Source: Lachnospiraceae bacterium (lineage in GTDB: Bacteria > Bacillota > Clostridia > Lachnospirales > Lachnospiraceae). From it: a DNA stretch of 7,441 bases. Below, one piece after another: positions 6,949 through 7,441 of the stretch. The position numbers and the translations under genes were made by a program. The first letter of the stretch is position 1; each line of letters begins with the position of its first letter. Below the pieces are notes generated by a model. It worked only from the letters and a program-made list of their open reading frames with translations, was not told the origin of the DNA and did no database searches. The DNA lies in contig JAEDCX010000084.1 in NCBI GenBank assembly GCA_016293925.1, positions 1-7,441 of the forward strand. The letters run 5' to 3'.

Positions 6949-6976
6949 TTGGACTTATTTTGACCTATTCTAATAT
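6949..6976 (+). promoter_or_regulatory. Candidate plus-strand promoter opposing the crRNA-like RNA
   Basis: TTGGAC (6949-6954) is followed after 16 bases by TAATAT (6971-6976), which overlaps TATAAA (6974-6979). Its -35 lies in the left arm of the 12-base inverted repeat and its -10 lies within the spacer-like segment of the minus-strand RNA. A plus-strand RNA from here would be antisense to the crRNA-like RNA. In such AT-rich sequence a chance match is possible. Confidence 0.3.
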
Positions 6977-6997
6977 AAAAGACGCAACAGATTATCA

Positions 6998-7017
6998 ATC
7001 TACACATAGTAGAAATT
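6998..7017 (-). CRISPR. Solitary Cas12a (type V-A) direct-repeat 3' half
   Basis: The minus strand reads AATTTCTACTATGTGTAGAT. The processed Cas12a crRNA handle has the form AATTTCTACT, a 3-5-base loop, then GTAGAT; the Lachnospiraceae Cas12a handle known to me (loop AAGT) differs from this one at a single base. The TCTAC/GTAGA stem is intact. All 16 invariant bases match, which is very unlikely by chance in 7.4 kb. No second copy follows within one spacer length, so this is not an array. It could be a crRNA-like regulator, an orphan repeat, or a decayed array. Confidence 0.6.
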
Positions 7018-7048
7018 AATGTAAGAAAGGAAAATAAGTCCATAGATT

Positions 7049-7054
7049 ATTATA
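7049..7054 (-). promoter_or_regulatory. Candidate -10 box for the crRNA-like RNA
   Basis: TATAAT on the minus strand lies 7 bases before GGACTTATTTT. At 16-19 bases upstream there is only ATATGA-like sequence, so the -35 is poor and the call rests on the -10 and its spacing to the inverted repeat. Confidence 0.35.
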
Positions 7055-7098
7055 TTCGCATGCTACGAAACTCATATCTTTTTTCCGTACCGCCTTGC

Positions 7099-7131
7099 TC
7101 GACAAGGTCGAATAATTTCTACTGTGTGAGA
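7099..7131 (+). CRISPR. Degenerate Cas12a-like repeat, plus strand
   Basis: A perfect small hairpin, TCGAC-AAG-GTCGA (7099-7111), leads into ATAATTTCTACTGTGTGAGA (7112-7131). AATTTCTACT is identical to the 5' half of the Cas12a handle. The 3' half GTGAGA differs from GTAGA by an inserted G, so the stem TCTAC/GT(G)AGA can still form with one bulge. The bases from TGAGACTTCC (7127-7136) can instead pair with GGAACTCTCA (7147-7156), which would compete with the handle. It is 100 bases from the good handle and in the opposite orientation. Confidence 0.3.
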
Positions 7132-7315
7132 CTTCCCGAGCCCTTCGGAACTCTCATCAACAAGTAAGAATGATTCCTGATGCGTACATATTTATAGACA
7201 ATTCTTTTGTCATTTCATAAACATGGTCAAATAATTTCAATCTTTCGTTAATCGTGTTCCAAATTATATTACGTATACACTTACATGATCCGGAAATTTA
7301 AATGCTGGGCAAATG

Positions 7316-7409
7316 TTTACGGTTATATTCCAAGAAACGCAGGAAGGAACCTTAGGATCAGCCTGCCGATTACGGCTTGAATCCGAAAAATGCAGGGAAT
7401 AACCGTAAA
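7316..7409 (+). promoter_or_regulatory. Structured leader or element end before the right-edge gene
   Basis: TTTACGGTTAT (7316-7326) and ATAACCGTAAA (7399-7409) are perfect 11-base inverted repeats; three more pairs (TCC/GGA) follow after a 2-base bulge. The enclosed 70 bases can form GCAGG/CCTGC and GCCG-ATTA-CGGC hairpins. This makes a branched fold that ends 2 bases before the SD of the predicted GTG start. It does not match a riboswitch class I can recognise. It could be a cis-regulatory RNA or the inverted end of a mobile element. Confidence 0.45.
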
Positions 7410-7426
7410 GCAGGAGGGATTCGGTG

Positions 7427-7441
7427 GTGCATATCTTATAT
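7427..7441 (+). CDS. Start of a gene running off the right edge
   Basis: A strong SD, AGGAGG (7412-7417), precedes two in-frame GTG codons at 7424 and 7427, which are 6 and 9 bases downstream. Reading from 7427 gives Met-His-Ile-Leu-Tyr, and from 7424 one more residue. Only five codons are visible, so no product can be named. It sits directly behind a structured leader, in the direction a cas or mobile-element gene could occupy, but nothing in the window tests that. Confidence 0.4.

Larger units (their letters stand above)
6933..7041 (-). ncRNA. Putative crRNA-like RNA with a Cas12a-type handle
   Basis: Minus-strand reading: a TATAAT box (7049-7054) is followed 7 bases later by GGACTTATTTT, the predicted 5' end at about 7041. 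The handle AATTTCTACTATGTGTAGAT follows (7017 to 6998), then a spacer-like segment starting TGATAATCTGTTGCG, then AAAATAAGTCC, and finally T6 (6938-6933). TGGACTTATTTT (6950-6961, plus strand) and AAAATAAGTCCA (7031-7042) are perfect 12-base inverted repeats, so the predicted 5' and 3' regions pair and hold the handle in the enclosed loop. No good -35 box is seen, and the T run starts 11 bases beyond the stem, so it is not a canonical terminator. Ends are inferred; the handle and arms are observed. It may act as a guide or decoy RNA with a Cas12a encoded elsewhere. Confidence 0.4.
6366..7423. other. About 1 kb gene-free region: repeats, AT-rich stretch, crRNA-like element
   Basis: No convincing protein gene is present in either strand. 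In order it holds the glyA leader and promoter (to 6425); 6426-6599 with nothing I can name; the 62-63-base repeats (6600-6840); a spacer with the palindrome TCAATATTGA (6843-6852); and a doubled 11-mer TTTACTTGAAT (6908-6918 and 6920-6930). Then follow the Cas12a-handle-like RNA (about 6933-7041), the second degenerate handle (7111-7131), an unassigned AT-rich stretch (7160-7310) and a structured leader (7316-7409). From about 6890 to 7310 the base composition is clearly more AT-rich than the genes on the left, which suggests a different origin. Confidence 0.6.

Noticed and set aside
6968..6997. In-window target for the spacer-like segment after the handle
   Set aside because: I looked for TTTV followed by TGATAATC on both strands and found none; the best partial match (ATAATCT near 7044-7050) lacks a PAM.
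6528..7109. TCGACAAGGTC shared at about 6527-6537 and 7099-7109
   Set aside because: A single 11-base match in 7.4 kb with no extension or common context can arise by chance.
7170..7220. Short plus-strand peptide frame of 16 codons from ATG at about 7170
   Set aside because: It has no real SD, is very short, and lies in AT-rich DNA where such frames are frequent.
7316..7409. tRNA, suggested by GGCTTGAATCC resembling a T-arm
   Set aside because: There is no matching acceptor stem, D-arm or anticodon arm around it; the T-loop match is imperfect.

Overview
The window looks like chromosome of a gut-type Clostridia, most likely a Lachnospiraceae member. This is inferred from gene content, protein sequence style, AGGAGG-type ribosome binding sites and moderate GC in the genes. 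No rRNA or other direct taxonomic marker is present.

Left part, bases 1-4903, plus strand: a tightly packed gene run. It holds the 3' end of an unidentified gene with a six-copy hexapeptide repeat tail, truA (tRNA pseudouridine 38-40 synthase), deoC (deoxyribose-phosphate aldolase), cdd (cytidine deaminase), a copper-type P1B ATPase (copA-like), and a small DUF4190-like membrane protein. Neighbours overlap by 1 or 11 bases (TAATG junctions before truA and cdd, 11 bases after the ATPase) or lie 17-39 bases apart, so cotranscription is likely. deoC and cdd together serve pyrimidine (deoxy)nucleoside salvage. The ATPase and its coupled membrane protein form a separate functional unit.

Middle, bases 4904-6425: a 223-base convergent spacer holds a long inverted repeat and a four-unit 17-base tandem repeat. 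It is followed by glyA (serine hydroxymethyltransferase) on the minus strand, which has a clear SD and its own sigma-70-type promoter.

Right part, about 6426-7441: roughly 1 kb without a convincing gene. It contains four imperfect 62-63-base tandem repeats, each with TTGGGTC/GACCCAA arms. Next comes a visibly AT-rich stretch, and then a structured leader in front of a probable GTG start at the window edge. The AT-rich stretch contains the most notable signal: on the minus strand, a solitary 20-base sequence that matches the processed Cas12a (type V-A) crRNA handle almost perfectly. It lies inside a 12-base inverted repeat, downstream of a TATAAT box and upstream of a T6 run, so it reads like a discrete RNA of about 105-110 nt. 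A second, degenerate handle lies about 100 bases away on the plus strand. No cas gene and no repeat-spacer array are visible. I interpret this as a crRNA-like regulatory RNA or a remnant of a type V-A locus. That is inference; the repeat match is seen directly.
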